A DNA stretch of 64,000 nt from Calliopsis andreniformis (GCF_051401765.1 NW_027480568.1:1054001-1118000); one strand, 5' to 3'. Positions 38,151 through 52,167 are shown, counted from the first letter of the stretch. Notes: a model not told the origin generated them from the sequence alone. Numbers and translations: made by a program.

Positions 38151-40440
38151 TTAAGGTTGAGGATTGAGGATTGAGGGTTGAGGATTGAGGATTGAGGATT
38201 GAGGATTGAAGACTGAGGATTGCGTATTGAGGATAGAACATTGAGGATTGAGTATTGAGTATTGAGGATTGAGGATTGAGGATTGAAGATTGAATATTGA
38301 TGATTGAAGGTTGAGGATCGAGGATTGAGGGTTGTGGATTTAGTACGAGGACTGAGGGTTGCGTATTGATGGTTGAGGTCTGAGGATTGAGGATTGAGGA
38401 TTGAGGATTGATGATTGAGGATTCAGGATTGAGGATTGAAGATTGAGGATTGGGTATTGAGGATTGAAGAATGAGGATTGAGGATTGAGGGTTGAGGATT
38501 GAGGATTGAGGATTGAGTATTGAGGATTGAAGACTGAGTGTTGAGGGTTGAGTGATGAGAATTGATGTTTGTGGATAGAGATTTGAAGATTGCAGATTGA
38601 GTATTGAGTATTGAAAACTGTGAATTGAGGATATTTTATTGAGGAATGAGGATTGACAACTGATTGTTGAGGACTTAGGGCTGAAGATTGAGGATTCAGG
38701 GTTGAGGATTCAGGATTGAGGTTTGAGGACTGAGGATTGAGGATTGAGGATTGAGGATTGAGGATTGAGGATTGAAGACTGAGGATTGGGTATTGAGGAT
38801 TGAACATTCAGTATTGAGTGTTGAGGATAGAGGATTGAGGATTGAGGATTGAAGGTTGAATATTAATGACAGAATATTGAGGATTGAGGATTGAGTGTTG
38901 TGGATTGAGGACGACGACTGAGGGTTGAGTATTGATGTTTGAAGTCTGAGGATTCAGGATTGAAGGTTGAGTATTGAGGATAGAAGATTGAGGATTGACG
39001 ATTGTCGATTATGGATTGAGGATGAGGTCTGAGGGTTGAGGAGTGAGGTTTGAGGACTGAGGACTGAGGATTGAGAATTGAGAATTGAGGATTGAGGATT
39101 GAGGATTGAAGATTGCGGATTGGGTATTGAGGATTGAAGAATGAGGATTGAGGATTGAGGATTGAGGATTGAGGATTGAAGATTGAGTATTGAGCATTGA
39201 AGCCTGACGATTGAGGATTGAGAATTGAGGATTGAGGATTGAGGATGGAGGATTGAAGATTGAGTATTGAGGGTTGAAGATTGAGGATCGAGGATTGAGG
39301 ATTGAGGATTGAGGATAGAGGATTGAAGAATGAGGATTGAGGATTGAGGATTGAGGATTGAGGATTGAAGGCTGAGTATTGAGGATTGAAGATGGAGGAT
39401 TGAGGAGTGAGTATTGAAGATTGAGGATTTGGGACTGAGGATTGAAGATTGGGGTTTGAGGATTGAGGATTGAGGATTGAGGATTGAGGGTTGAGGATTG
39501 AAAATTAAGATTGAGGATTGAGGATTGAGGATTGAGGATTGAGGATTGAGGATTGAGGATTGTGGATTGAGGATTGAAGATTGAATATTGATGATTGAAG
39601 ATTGAGGATCGAGGATTGAGGGTTGTGGAATGAGGACGAGGACTGAGGGTTGAGTATTGGTGTTCGAGGTCTGAGGATTGAGGATTGAGGATTGAGGATT
39701 GAGGATTGAGGATTGAAGATTGAGGATTGGGTATTGAGGATTGATGAATGAGGATTGAGGATTGAGGATTGAGGATTGAGGATTGAAGATTGAGTATTGA
39801 GGATTGAAGGTTGACGATTGAGGATTGAGGATTGAGGATTGAGGATTGAGTATTGAGGATTGAGGATTGAAGATTGAGTACTGAGGATTGAAGATTGAGG
39901 ATTGTGGATTGAGGATTGACGATTGAGGATTGAAGATTGAGGATTGAGGATTGAGGATTGAGGATTGAGGATTGGGTATTGAGGATTGAAGAATGAGGAT
40001 TGAGAATTGAGTATTGAGGATTGAGGATTGAGGATTGAGGATTGAAGATTGAGTATTGATGATTGAATATTGAGGATTGAGGATTGAGGTTTGAGGATTG
40101 AGGACGAGGACTGACGGTTGAGGATTGAGGTTTGAGGATCGAGTGTTGAGGATTGAGATTTGAGGATTGAGGATTGAAGATTGAGAATTGAGGATTGAAG
40201 ATTGAGGATTGAGGATTGAGGATTGAGGATTGACGCTTGAGGATTGAGGGTTGAGGATGGAGGATTGAGGATTGAGGATTGCAGACTGAGTATTGAGGAT
40301 TGACGACCGGAGGAATGAGGATTGAGGATAGAAGATTGAGAATAGGGGACTGAGGATTCAAGATTGAGGATCGAAGATTGAGAATTGAGGATTGAAGATT
40401 GATAATTGAGGACTGAGGATTGAACATTGAGGACTGAGGA
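38151..40440 (+). repeat. Diverged A-head/B-body unit
   Basis: K module at 38548, followed by an A-head-like stretch including TGTCGATTATGG near 39003, then B-body sequence to about 40170 with GACTGACGGTTG near 40111. It differs from the left-hand copies by many more single-base changes (for example GACGACGACTG near 38910 and GTGTTCGAGG near 39660), and the BamHI sequence is lost (GGATTCAGG near 38693). The end, about 40190-40440, holds unusual monomers such as the one in GACGACCGGAGG near 40303. It looks like an older copy of the A/B chimera. Confidence 0.72.
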
Positions 40441-43400
40441 TTCAGGATTGAAGATTGAGTATTGAGTATAGAAGATTGAGGATTGAGGATTGTCGATTAA
40501 GGATTGAGGATGAGGGCTGAGGGTTGCGGATTGAGGTTTGAGGACTGAGGACTGAGGATTGAGGATTGAGAATTGAGGATTGAGGATTGAGGATTGAAGA
40601 TTGAGTACTGAAGATTGAAGATTAAGATTGAGGATTGAGGATTGAGGATTGAGGATTGAGGATTGAGGATTGAGGACTGAAGATTGAGTATTGAGGATTG
40701 AAGGTTGAGGATTGAGGATTGAGGATTGAGAATTGAGGATTGAGGATTGAACATTGAGGACTGAGTGTTGAGGGTTGAGCGATGAGAATTGATGTTTGTG
40801 GATAGAGATTTGAAGATTGCAGATTGAGTATTGAGTATTGAAAACTGTGAATTGAGTATATTCTATTGAGGATTGAGGACTGACAACTGATTGTTGAGGA
40901 CTGAGGGCTGAAGATTGAGGGTTCCGGATTGAGGATTCAGAATTGATATTTGAGGACTGAGGATTGAGTATTGAGGATTGAGGATTGAGGATTGAGGATT
41001 GAGGATTGAAGACTGACGATCCGGTATTGAGGATTGAACATTGAGGATTGAGGATTGAGGATTGAGTATGGAGGATTGAGGATTGAGGATTGAGGATTGA
41101 GGATTGAAGGTTGAATATTGATGAATGAAGATTGAGGATTGAGGATTGAAGGTCGTGGATTGAGGACGAGGGCTGAGGGTTGAGTATTGATACTTGAGGC
41201 GTGAGGATTGAGGATTGAGGATTGCGAATTGAGGATTGAGGATTTAAGACTGAGGATTGGGTATTGAGGATTGAAGAATGAGGATTGAGGATTGAGGACA
41301 GAGGGTTGAGGATTGAAGATTGAGTATTGAGGATTGAAGATTGACGATTGAGGATTGAGGATTGAGGATTGAGGATTGAGGATTGAGGATTGAGGATTGA
41401 TGATTGAGTATTGAGGATTGAAGATTGAGGATTGAGGATTGAGGATTGAGGATTGAAGATTGAAGATTGAGTACTGAAGATTGAGTACTGAGGATTGAAG
41501 ATTAAGAGTGAGGATTGAGGACTGAGGACTGAGGATTGAGGATAGAGGATTGAAGGTTCAGTATTGAGGATTGAAGATTGAGAATTGAGGATTGAGGGTT
41601 GAACATTGAGGACTGAGCATTGAGGATTGAAGATTGAGTATTCAGGATGGAAGATTGAGAATTGAGGATTGAGGATTGAGGATTGAGGATGAGGGCTGAG
41701 GGTTGAGGATTGAGGTTTGAGGACTAAGGACAGAGGATTGAGGATTGAGGATTGAAGATTGAGGATTGGGTATTGAAGATCGAAGAATGAGGATTGAGGA
41801 TTGAGGATTGAGGATTGTGGATTGAATATTGAGTACTGAGGATTGAAGATTGACTATTGAGGATTGCGAATTGAGGATTGACGATTGAGGATTGAGGATT
41901 GAAGATTGAGTATTGAGGATTGAAGGTTGAGGATTGTGGACTGAGGATTGAGGATTGAGGCTTGAATATTGAGGATTGGGGACTGAGTGTTGAGGGTTGA
42001 GTGATGAGAATTGATGTTTGTGGATAGAGATTTGAAGATTGCAGGTTGAGTATTGAGAATTGAAAACTGTGAAATCATGATATTCTATTGAGGATTGAGG
42101 ATGGACCACTGATTGTTGAGGACTGAGGGCTGAAGATTGAGGATTCAGGATTGAGGATTCAGGATTGAGGTTTGAGGACTGAGGATTGAGGATTGAGGAT
42201 TGAGGATTGAGGATCGAGGATTGAGGATTGAAGCCTGAGGATCGGGTATTGAGGATTGAAGATTGATGATTGAGGATTGAGGACTGAGGGTTGAGTATTG
42301 ATACTTGAGGCCTGAGGATTGAGGATTGAGGATTGCGAATTGAGGATAGAGGATTTAAGATTGAGAATTGGGTATTGAGGATTGAAGAATGAGGATTGAG
42401 GATTGAGGACAGAGGATTGAGGTTTGAATATTGAGTATTGAGGATTGAAGTTTGACGATTGGGGATTGATGATTGAGGATTGAGGATTGAGGATTGAGTA
42501 TTGATACTTGAGGCCTGAGGATTGAGGATTGAGGATTGCGAATTGAGGATTGAGGATTTAAGACTGAGGATTGGGTATTAAGGATTGAAGAATGAGGATT
42601 GAGGATTGAGGACAGCGGATTGAGGATTGAAGATTGAGTATTGAGGATTGAAGATTGAGGATTGAGGATTGAGGATTGAGGATTGATAATTGAGTATTGA
42701 GGATTGAAGATTGAGGAATGAGGATTGAGGGTTGAGGATTGAGGATTGAAGATTGAGTACTGAAGATTGAGTACTGAGGATTGAAGATTAAGAGTGAGGA
42801 TTGAGGATTGAGGACTGAGGATTGAGGATTGAGGATTGAAGGTTCAGTATTGAGGATTGAAGATTGAGAATTGAGGATTGAGGGTTGAACATTGAGGACT
42901 GAGTGTTGAGGGTTGAATGATGAGAATTGATGTTTGTGGATAGAGGTTTGAACATTGCAGATTGAGTATTGAGTATTGAAAACTGTGAATTGAGTATATT
43001 ATATTGAGGATTGAGGATTGACAACTGATTGTTGGAGACTGAGGGCTGAAGACTGAGGTTTCCGGATTGAGGATTCAGAATTGAAATTTGAGGACTGAGC
43101 ATTGAGGATTGAAGATTGAGTATTCAGGATTGAAGATTGAGAATTGAGGATTGAGGATTGAGGATTGAGGATGAGGGCTGAGGGTTGAGGATTGAGGTTT
43201 GAGGACTAAGGACAGAGGATTGAGGATTGAGGATTGAAGATTGAGGATTGGGTATTGAGGATCGAAGAATGATGATTGAGGATTGAGGATTGAGGATTGT
43301 GGATTGAATATTGAGTATTGAGGATTGAAGATTGACTATTGAGGATTGCGAATTGAGGATTGACGATTGAGGATTGAGGATTGAAGATTGAGTATTGAGG

Positions 43401-43961
43401 ATTGAAGGTTGAGGATTGTGGACTGAGGATTGAGGATTGAGGCTTGAATATTGAGGATTGGGGACTGTGTGTTGAGGGTTGAGTGACGTGAATTGATGTT
43501 TGTGGATAGAGATTTGAAGATTGCAGGTTGAGTATTGAGTATTGAAAACTGTGAAATCATGATATTCTATTGAGGATTGAGGATTGACAACTGATTGTTG
43601 AGGACTGAGGGCTGAAGCTTGAGGATTCAGGATTGAGGATTCAGGATTGAGGTTTGAGGAGAGAGGACTGAGGATTGAGGATTGAGGATAGAGAATTGAG
43701 GATTGAGGATTGAGGATTGAAGATTGAGGATTGGCTGTTGAGGATTGAATATTGAGGATTGACGATTGAGGATTGAGGACTGAGGATTGAGGGTTGAGGA
43801 TCGAGGATTGAAGATTGAGTATTGAGGATTGAAGATTGAGGATTGAGGATTGAGGATTGAAGATTGAGGATAGGGTATTGAGGATTGAAGGTTGAGGATT
43901 GTGGATTGAGGATTGAGGATTGAGGATTGAATATTGAGGATTGGGGACTGAGTGTTGAGGG
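40441..43961 (+). repeat. Diverged D region, 1,482-bp period
   Basis: K modules lie at 40775, 41997, 42913 and 43479. The segment with TTCAGGAT at 41641 recurs at 43123, and K at 41997 recurs at 43479, both 1,482 bp apart. A further relative of the same segment is at 49471. The K copies at 41997 and 43479 share the variant GTGAAATCATGATATTC. A 203-bp (29-heptamer) tandem step marked by ATACTTGAGGCCTGAGG lies at 42301 and 42504. Confidence 0.75.
42301..42706 (+). repeat. 203-bp tandem duplication
   Basis: ATACTTGAGGCCTGAGG occurs at 42301 and 42504, spacing 203 bp, exactly 29 heptamers. The copies differ at several positions (GGATAGAGGATTTAAG against GGATTGAGGATTTAAG). A relative lies near 41190 with GGCGTGAGG. 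Confidence 0.72.
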
Positions 43962-45728
43962 TTGAATGATGAGAATTGACGTTTGTGGATAGAGATTTGA
44001 AGATTGCAGATTGAGTATTGAGTATTGAAAACTGTGAATTGATGATATTCTATTGAGGATTGAGGATTGACAACTGATTGTTGAGGACTGAGGGCTGAAG
44101 CTTGAGGATTCAGGATTGAGGATTGAGGATTGGGGTTTGAGGAGAGAGGACTGAGGATTGAGGATTGAGGATAGAGAATTGAGGATTGAGGATTGAGGAT
44201 TGAAGATTGAGGATTGGCTGTTGAGGATTGAATATTGAGGATTGACGATTGAGGATTGAGGATTGAGGATTGAGGGTTGAGGATTGAATATTGAAGATTG
44301 AGTATTGAGGATTGAAGATTGAGGATTGAGGATTGAGGATTGAAGATTGAGGATAGGGTATTGAGGATTGTAGAATGATGATTGAGGATTGAGGATTGAG
44401 GATTGAGGATTGAATATTGAGTATTGTGGATTGAAGATCGACTATTGAGTATTGCGAATTCAGGATTGAGGGTTGGGGATTGAGGATTGAAGATTGATGA
44501 TTGAGGATTGAGGATTGAGGATTGGGGATTGAGGATTGCGAGTTGAAGATTCAGTATTGAGGATTGAAGATTCAGAATTGAGGATGAGGATTGAACATTG
44601 AGTACTGAGTGTTGAGGGTTGAGTGATGAGAATTTATGTTTCTGGATAGAGATTTGAAGATTGCAGATTGAGTATTGAGTATTGAAAACTGTGAATTGAG
44701 GATATTCTATTGAGGATTGAGGATTGACAACTGAATGTTGAGGACTGAGGGCTGAAGATTGAGGATTGAGGATTGAGGATTGAGGATTCAGGTGTGAGGA
44801 TTGAGGATGGAGGATTGAAGATAGAGTATGGAGGATTCAAGATTGACGATCGTGGATTGAGCATTGAGGATTGAGTATTGACGATTCAGGATTGAAGATT
44901 GAGTATTGAGGATTGAAGATTGAGGATTGAGGATTGAGGATTGAGGATTGAGGATGAGGGCTGAGGGTTGAGGATTAAGGTTTGAGGACTAAGGACACAG
45001 GATTGAGGATTGAGAATTGGGGATTGAGGATTGCGGATTGAAGATTGAGGATAGGGTATTGAGGATCGAAGAATGAGGATTGAGGATTCAGGAATGAGCA
45101 TTGAAGATTGAGTATTGAGGATTGAAGGTTGAGGATTGTGGATTGAGGATTGGTGATTGAGGATTGAATATTGAGGATTGGGGACAGAGTGTGGAGGGTT
45201 GAGTGATGAGAAATGATGTTTGTGGATAGAGATTTGAAGATTGCCGATTGAGTATTGAGAAATGAAAACTGTGAGTGGATGATATTCTATTGAGTATTGA
45301 GGATTGACTACTGATTGTTGCGGTCTGAGGGCTGAAGATTGAGGACTCAGGATTGAGGATTCAGAATTGAGGTTTGAGGACTGAGGATTGAGGACTGAAG
45401 ATTGAGTATTGAGGATTGAAGATTGAGGATTGAGGATTGATGGTTGAGGGTTTTGTGTTGAATATTGAGGATTGAGGATTGAGGATTGAGGATTGAGGAT
45501 TGAAGATTGAGGATTGGGGATTGAGGATAGACGATTGAGTATTGAGTATTGAGGATTGAGGATTGAGGATTGAGGATTGAGGATTGAGTATTGAGTAATG
45601 AAGATTGAGGATTGAGGATTGAGGATTGAGGATTGAGTATTGAAGATTGAGGATTGCTGATTGAGGATTGATGATTGGGGATTGAGGATTGATGATTGAC
45701 TATTGAGGATTGATGGTTGAGGGTTGAG
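43962..45728 (+). repeat. G block, copy 1
   Basis: Contains K modules at 43962, 44619 and 45199. Equivalent K triplets occur at 52440/53097/53705 and 54669/55326/55934, defining three copies of a ~1.8-kb block. Offsets to copy 3 are 10,707 bp for the first two K modules and 10,735 for the third, so a 28-bp (4-heptamer) length difference lies between 44619 and 45199. Confidence 0.78.
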
Positions 45729-45936
45729 TGTTGAATATTGAGGATTGAGGATTGAGCATTGAGGATTGACGATTGAGGACTGACGATTGAGTATTGATGA
45801 TTGAAGATGGGAGGATTGAGGATTGAGTGTTGTGGATTCAGGACGAGGACAGACGGTTGAGGATTTAGGTTTGAGGATTGTGGATTGAGGATTGAGAATG
45901 AGGGCTGAGGGTTGAGGATTGAGGTATGAGTATAGA

Positions 45937-45954
45937 ATCCTGAAAATTCAGGAT
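45937..45954. repeat. Short inverted repeat (one reversed monomer), copy 1
   Basis: ATCCTGAA and TTCAGGAT form a perfect 8-bp stem separated by AA. The left arm is the reverse complement of the array's own TTCAGGAT variant, so it is a monomer in opposite orientation. With flanks TAGA and TCTA the palindrome extends, apart from a 2-base bulge. Confidence 0.85.
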
Positions 45955-47917
45955 ATTCTATTGACTTTTGAGGATTGAGGATTGATGGTTGAGTATTGAG
46001 GATTGAGGATTGAGGATTGAGGATTGAGTATTGAAGATTGTGGATTGAGGATTGAAGATTGAGGATTGGGTAATGAGGATTGAAGAATGAGGATTGAGGA
46101 TTGAGGATTGAGTATTGAGGATTAAAGGTTGAGTATTGAGGATTGAAGACTGACGATTGAGGATAGAGGATTGAGGATTGAGGATTGAGTATTGAGGATT
46201 GAAGATTGAGTATTGAGGACTGATGATTGAGGATTGAGAACTGAGGATTGAGGATTGAGGATTGAAGATTGAGGATTGGGTATTGAGGATTGAAGAATGA
46301 GGATTGAGGATTGAGGATTGAGGATTGAGAATTGAGAATTGAGGATGAGGACGGAGGGTTGAGGATTAAGGTTTGAGGCACGAGGATTGAGGATTGAGGA
46401 TTGAGGACTGAGGATTGACGATTGAGTATTGAAGATTGAGGATTGATTACTGAGGATTGAGGATTGAGGATTGAGGATTGAGGGTTCAGGATTGAGGATT
46501 GAAGAATGAGGATTGAGGAGTGAAGGTTGAGGATTGAGGATTGATGGTTGTGGATTGAGGACGAGGACTGAGGTTTGAGTATTGCTGTTTGATGTCTGAG
46601 GATTGAGGATTGAGGATTGAGGATTGATGGTTGAGGGCTTTGTGTTGAATATTGAGGATTGAGGCTTGAGGATTGAGGATTGAGGATTGAAGATTCAGGG
46701 TTTAGGATTGAGGATGAGGGCTGAGGGTTAAGGATTGAGGTTTGAGGACTGAAGATTGAATATCGATGATTGAAGATTGAGGATTCAGGATTGATGGTTG
46801 TGGATTGAGGGCGAGGACTGAGGGTTGAGTATTGATGTTTGAGGTCTGAGGATTGAGGATTGAGGATTGAGAATTGAGGATTGAGTATTGAGGATTGAAG
46901 ATTGAGGTTTGGGTGTTGAGGATTGAAGAATGAGGATTGAGGAGTGAGGATTCATGATTGAGGACTGAGGATTGAGGATCGAATATTGAGTATTGAGGAT
47001 TGAAGATTGAGGATTAAGGATTGAGGGTTGAGGATTGAGGACGAGGACTGACGGTTGAGGATTGAGGTTTGAGGATTGACGATTGAGTATTGAGGACTGA
47101 GGATTGAGGATTGAGGATTGATCATTGAGGATTGAAGATTGAGGACTGGGGATAGAGGATTGAAGATTGAGGATTAAGGATTGAGGATTGGGGATTGAGG
47201 ATCTAGGATTGGAGATTGATTATTGAGTGTTGAAGATTGAGGATTGAGGATTGAGGATTGAGAATTGAGAATTGAGGATGAGGACTGAGGGTTGAGGATT
47301 AAGGTTTGAGGAACGAGGATTGAGGATTGAGGATTGAGGACTGAGGATTGACGATTGAGTATTGAAGATTGAGGACTGATTACTGAGGATTGAGGATTGA
47401 GGATTGAGGATTGAGGGTTCAGGATTGAGGATTGAAGAATGAGGATTGAGGATTGAGGATTGAGGATTGAGGATTGAGTATTGAAGATTGAGGATTGCGG
47501 ATTGAGGATAGACGATTGAGTATTGAGTATTGAGGATTGAGAATTGAGGATTGAGGATTGAGGATTGAGTATTCAGTAATGAAGGTTGAGGATTGAGGAT
47601 TGAGGATTGAGGATTGAGTATTGAAGATTGAGGATTGATGATTGAGGATTGATGATTGAGGATTGAGGATTGATGATTGACTATTGAGGACTGATGGTTG
47701 AGGGTTGAGTGTTGAATATTGAGGACTGAGGATTGAGCATTGAGGATTGACGATTGAGGATTGACGATTGAGTATTGATGATTGAATATGGGAGGATTGA
47801 GGATTGAGTGTTGTGGATTGAGGACGAGGACTGACGGTTGAGGATTTAGATTTGAGGATTGTCGATTGAGGATTGAGAATGAGGGCTGAGTGTTGAGGAT
47901 TGAGGTATGAGTATAGA

Positions 47918-47935
47918 ATCCTGAAAATTCAGGAT
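47918..47935. repeat. Short inverted repeat, copy 2
   Basis: Same 8-bp stem with AA spacer as at 45937, in the 699-bp part of E copy 1 that is missing from E copy 2. Confidence 0.85.
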
Positions 47936-49010
47936 ATTCTATTGACTTTTGAAGATAGAGGATTGATGGTTGAGTATTGAGGATTGAGGATTGAGGATTC
48001 AGGATTGAGTATTGAAGATTGTGGATTGAGGATTGAAGATTGAGGATTGGGTAATGAGGATTGAAGAATGAGGATTGAGTATTGAGGATTGAGTATTGAG
48101 GATTAAAGGTTGAGTATTGAGGATTGAAGACTGACGATTGAGGATAGAGGACTGAGGATTGAGGATTGAGGATTGAGGATTGAAGATTGAGTATTGAGGA
48201 TTGATGATTGAGGATTGAGGATTGAGGATTGAGGATTGAGGATTGAAGATTGAGGATTGGGGACTGAGTGTTGATGATTGAGTGGTGAGAATTGATGTTT
48301 GTGGATAGAGATTTGAAGATTGCAGATTGAGTATCGAGTATTGAAAACTGTGAATTGACGATGTTCTATTGAGAATTGAGGATTGACGTCTCATTGTTGA
48401 GGTCTGAGGTCTGAAGATTGAGGATTCAGGATTGAGGATTCAGGATTGAGGTTTGAGGACTGAGGATTGAGGATTGAGGATTGAGGCTTGAGGATTGAGG
48501 ATTGAGGATTGAAGATTCAGGGTTTAGGATTGAGGATGAGGGCTGAGAGTTGAGGATTGAGGTTTGAGGACTGAAGATTGAATATCGATGATTGAAGATT
48601 GAGGATTCAGGATTGATGGTTGTGGATTGAGGGCGAGGACTGAGGGTTGAGTATTGATGTTTGAGGTCTGAGGATTGAGTATTGAGGATTGAGAATTGAG
48701 GATTGAGTATTGAGGATTGAAGATTGAGTATTGGGTATTGAGGATTGAAGAATGAGGATTGAGGAGTGAGGATTGAGGATTGAGGACTGAGGATTGAGGA
48801 TTGAATATTGAGTATTGAGGATTGAAGATTGAGGATTAAGGATTGAGGGTTGAGGATTGAGGACGAGGACTGACGGTTGAGGATTGAGGTTTGAGGATTG
48901 ACGATTGAGTATTGAGGACTGAGGATTGAGGATTGAGGATTGAGCATTGAGGATTGAAGATTGAGGACTGGGGATAGAGGATTGAAGATTGAAGACTAAG
49001 GATTGAGGAT

Positions 49011-50827
49011 TGGGGATTGAGGATCTAGGATTGGAGATTGATTATTGAGTGTTGAAGATTGAGGATTGAGGATTGAGGATTGAGAATTGTGAATTGAGCA
49101 TTGAGGATTGAAGATTGAGTACTGAGGATTGAAGATTAAAATTGAGGATTGAGGATTGAGGACTGAGGATGGAGGATTGAGGATTGAAGGTTCAGTATTG
49201 AGGATTGAAGATTGAGAATTGGGGATTGAGGATTGAACATTGAGGACTGAGTGTTGAGGGTTGAGTGATGATAATTGATGTTTGTGGATAGAGATTTGAA
49301 GATTGCAGATTGAGTATTGAGTATTGAAAACTGTGAATTGAGTATATTATATTGAGGATTGAGGATTGACAACTGATTGTTGGGGACTGAGGGCTGAAGA
49401 CTGAGGGTTCCGGATTGAGGATTCAGAATTGAAATTTGAGAACTGAGCATTGAGGATTGAAGACTGAGTATTCAGGATTGAAGATTGAGAATTGAGGATT
49501 GAGGATTGAGGATTGAGGATGAGGGCTGAGGGTTGAGGATTGAGGTTTTTGGACTAAGGACAGAGGATTGAGGATTGAGGATTGAAGATTGAGAATTGGG
49601 TATTGAGGATCGAAGAATGAGGATTGAGGATTGAGGATTGAGGATTGTGCATTGTATATTGAGTATTGAGGATTGAAGATTGACTATTGAGGATTGCGAA
49701 TTGTGGATTGAAGATCGACTATTGAGGATTGCGAATTGAGGATTGAGGGTTGGGGATTGAGGATTGAAGATTGAAGAATGAGGATTGAAGGATGAGGATT
49801 GGGGATTGAGTATTGAGCATTGAGGATTGAATATTGAGTATTGAGGATTGAATATTGAGGATTGAGGATTGAGGATTGAGGATTGAGGATTGAGGATTGA
49901 GGATTGAAGATTGAGTATTGAGGATTGAAGATTGAGGATTGAGGATTGAGGATTGAGGATTGAGGATTGAGGATTCAGGATTGAGGATTCAAGATTGAGG
50001 ATTGGGTATTGAGGAGTGAGGATTGAGGATTGAAGATTGAGGCTAGGGTATTGAGGATTGAAGAATGATGATTGAGGATTGAGGATTGAGGATTGAAGAA
50101 TGAGGATTGAAGAATGAGGATTGGGGATTGAGTATTAAGCATTGAGGATTGAATATTGAGTATTGAGGATTGAATATTGAGGATTGAGGATTGAGGATTG
50201 AGGATTGAGGATTGAGGATTGAAGATTGAGGATTGGGGTCTGAGGATTGAAGATTGAGTATTGAGGATTGAGGATTGAGGATTGAGTGTTGAGGATTGAA
50301 GATTCAGTATTGAGGACTGAAGATTGAGAATTGAGGATTGAGGATTGAACATTGAGTACTGAGTGTTGAGGGTTGAGTGATGAGGATTGGTGTTTGTGGA
50401 TAGAGATCTGAAGATTGCAGATTGGCTATTGAGTATTGAAAACTGTGAAATCATGATATTCTATTGAGGATTGAGGATAGACCACTGACTGTTGAGTACT
50501 GAGGGCTGAAGATTCAGGATTCAGGATTGAAGATTCAGGATTGAGGTTTGAGGACTGAGGATTGAGGATTGAGGATAGTGGATTGAGGATTGAGGATAGA
50601 GGATTGAAGACTGAGGATCGGGTGTTGAGGATTGAACATTGAGGATTGAGGATTGAGGATTGAGGATTGAGGATTGAGGATTGAGGATTGAAGGTTGAAT
50701 ATTGATGAATGAAGATTGAGGATCGAGGATTGTAGGTCGTGGATTGAGGACGAGGACTGAGGGTTGAGTATTGATACTTGAGGCCTGAGGATTGAGGATT
50801 GAGGATTGCGAATTGAGGATTGAGGGT
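49011..50827 (+). repeat. F region, diverged mosaic
   Basis: K modules lie at 49261 and 50373. The part around 49471 matches D sequence at 43123 (offset 6,348). The stretch about 49700-50300 resembles the B body (TGGATTGAAGATCGACTATTG, GGGTTGGGG). The K copy at 50373 has variants GGATTGGTG and TTGGCTATTG, which reappear at 54669. No non-repeat sequence was seen. Confidence 0.7.
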
Positions 50828-52167
50828 TTAAGATTGAGGATTGGGTATTGAGGATTGAAGAATGAGGATTGGGGATTGAGGACAGAGGATTGAGGATTGA
50901 AGATTGAGTATTGAGGATTGAAGATTGACGATTGAGGATTGAGGATTGAGGATTGAGGATAGAGGATTGAGGATTGAGGATTGAGGATTGAAGATTGAGT
51001 ATTGAGGGTTGAAGATTGAGGATTGAGGATTGAGGATTGAGGATTGAAGATTAAGATTGAGGATTGAGGATTGAGGATTGAGTATTGAGGATTGAGGTTT
51101 GAGGATTGAAGATTGAATATTGATGATTGAAGATTGAGGATTGAGGATTGAGGATTGAACATTGAGGACTGAGTGTTGAGGGTTGAGTGATGAGAATTGA
51201 TGTTTGTGGATAGAGATTTGAAGATTGCAGATTGAGTATTGAGTATTGAAAACTGTGAATTGAGTATATTCCATTGAGGATTGAGGACTGACAACTGATT
51301 GTTGAGGACTGAGGGCTGAAGGTTGAGGGTTCCGGATTGAGGATTCAGAATTGAAATTTGAGGACTGGGCATTGAGGATTGAAGATCGAGTCTTGAGGAT
51401 TGAAGATTGAGAATTGAGGATTGAGGATTGAGGATTGAGGATGAGGGCTGTGGGTTGAGGATTGAGGATTGAGGATTGAGGATTGCGAATTGAGGATTGA
51501 GGGTTTAAGATTGAGGATTGGGTATTGAGGATTGAAGAATGAGGATTGAGGATTGAGGACAGAGGATTGAGGATTGAAGATTGAGTATTGAGGATTGAAG
51601 ATTGACGATTGAGGATTGAGGATTGAGGATTGAGGATTGAGGATTGAGGATTGAGGATTGAAGATTGAGTATTGAGGGTTGAAGATTGAGGATTGAGGAT
51701 TGAGGATTGAGGATTGAAGATTAAGATTGAGGATTGAGGATTGAGGATTGAGTATTGAGGATTGAGGTTTGAGGATTGAAGATTGAATATTGATGATTGA
51801 AGATTGAGGATTGAGGATTGAGGATTGAACATTGAGGACTGAGTGTTGAGGGTTGAGTGATGAGAATTGATGTTTGTGGATAGAGATTTGAAGATTGCAG
51901 ATTGAGTATTGAGTATTGAAAACTGTGAATTGAGTATATTCCATTGAGGATTGAGGACTGACAACTGATTGTTGAGGACTGAGGGCTGAAGGTTGAGGGT
52001 TCCGGATTGAGGATTCAGAATTGAAATTTGAGGACTGGGCATTGAGGATTGAAGATCGAGTCTTGAGGATTGAAGATTGAGAATTGAGGATTGAGGATTG
52101 AGGATTGAGGATGAGGGCTGTGGGTTGAGGATTGAGGTTTGAGGACTGAGGACTGAGGATTGAGGAT
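50828..52167 (+). repeat. 670-bp tandem duplication (two copies)
   Basis: K modules at 51183 and 51853 and surrounding sequence repeat at exactly 670 bp. The left part is offset by 677 bp (GGGTTTAAG at 50824 and 51501), so one copy has one heptamer more. The copies share the rare features GATATTCC-type (GTATATTCCATTG) and GGGTTCCGGATTG. Edges are approximate. Confidence 0.8.

Larger units (their letters stand above)
45729..49010 (+). repeat. E block, copy 1
   Basis: Follows the G block directly. It carries the local inverted repeats at 45937 and 47918 and a K module at 48278. It aligns with 56464-58979 at an offset of 10,735 bp in the left part and 10,036 bp in the right part. The 699 bp from about 47556 to 48254, including the second inverted repeat, are absent from copy 2. 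The right edge is approximate. Confidence 0.75.

Noticed and set aside
45937..45954. Hairpin as a transcription terminator
   Set aside because: The stem is only 8 bp, AT-rich, has a 2-base spacer and no T-run; there is no gene upstream.
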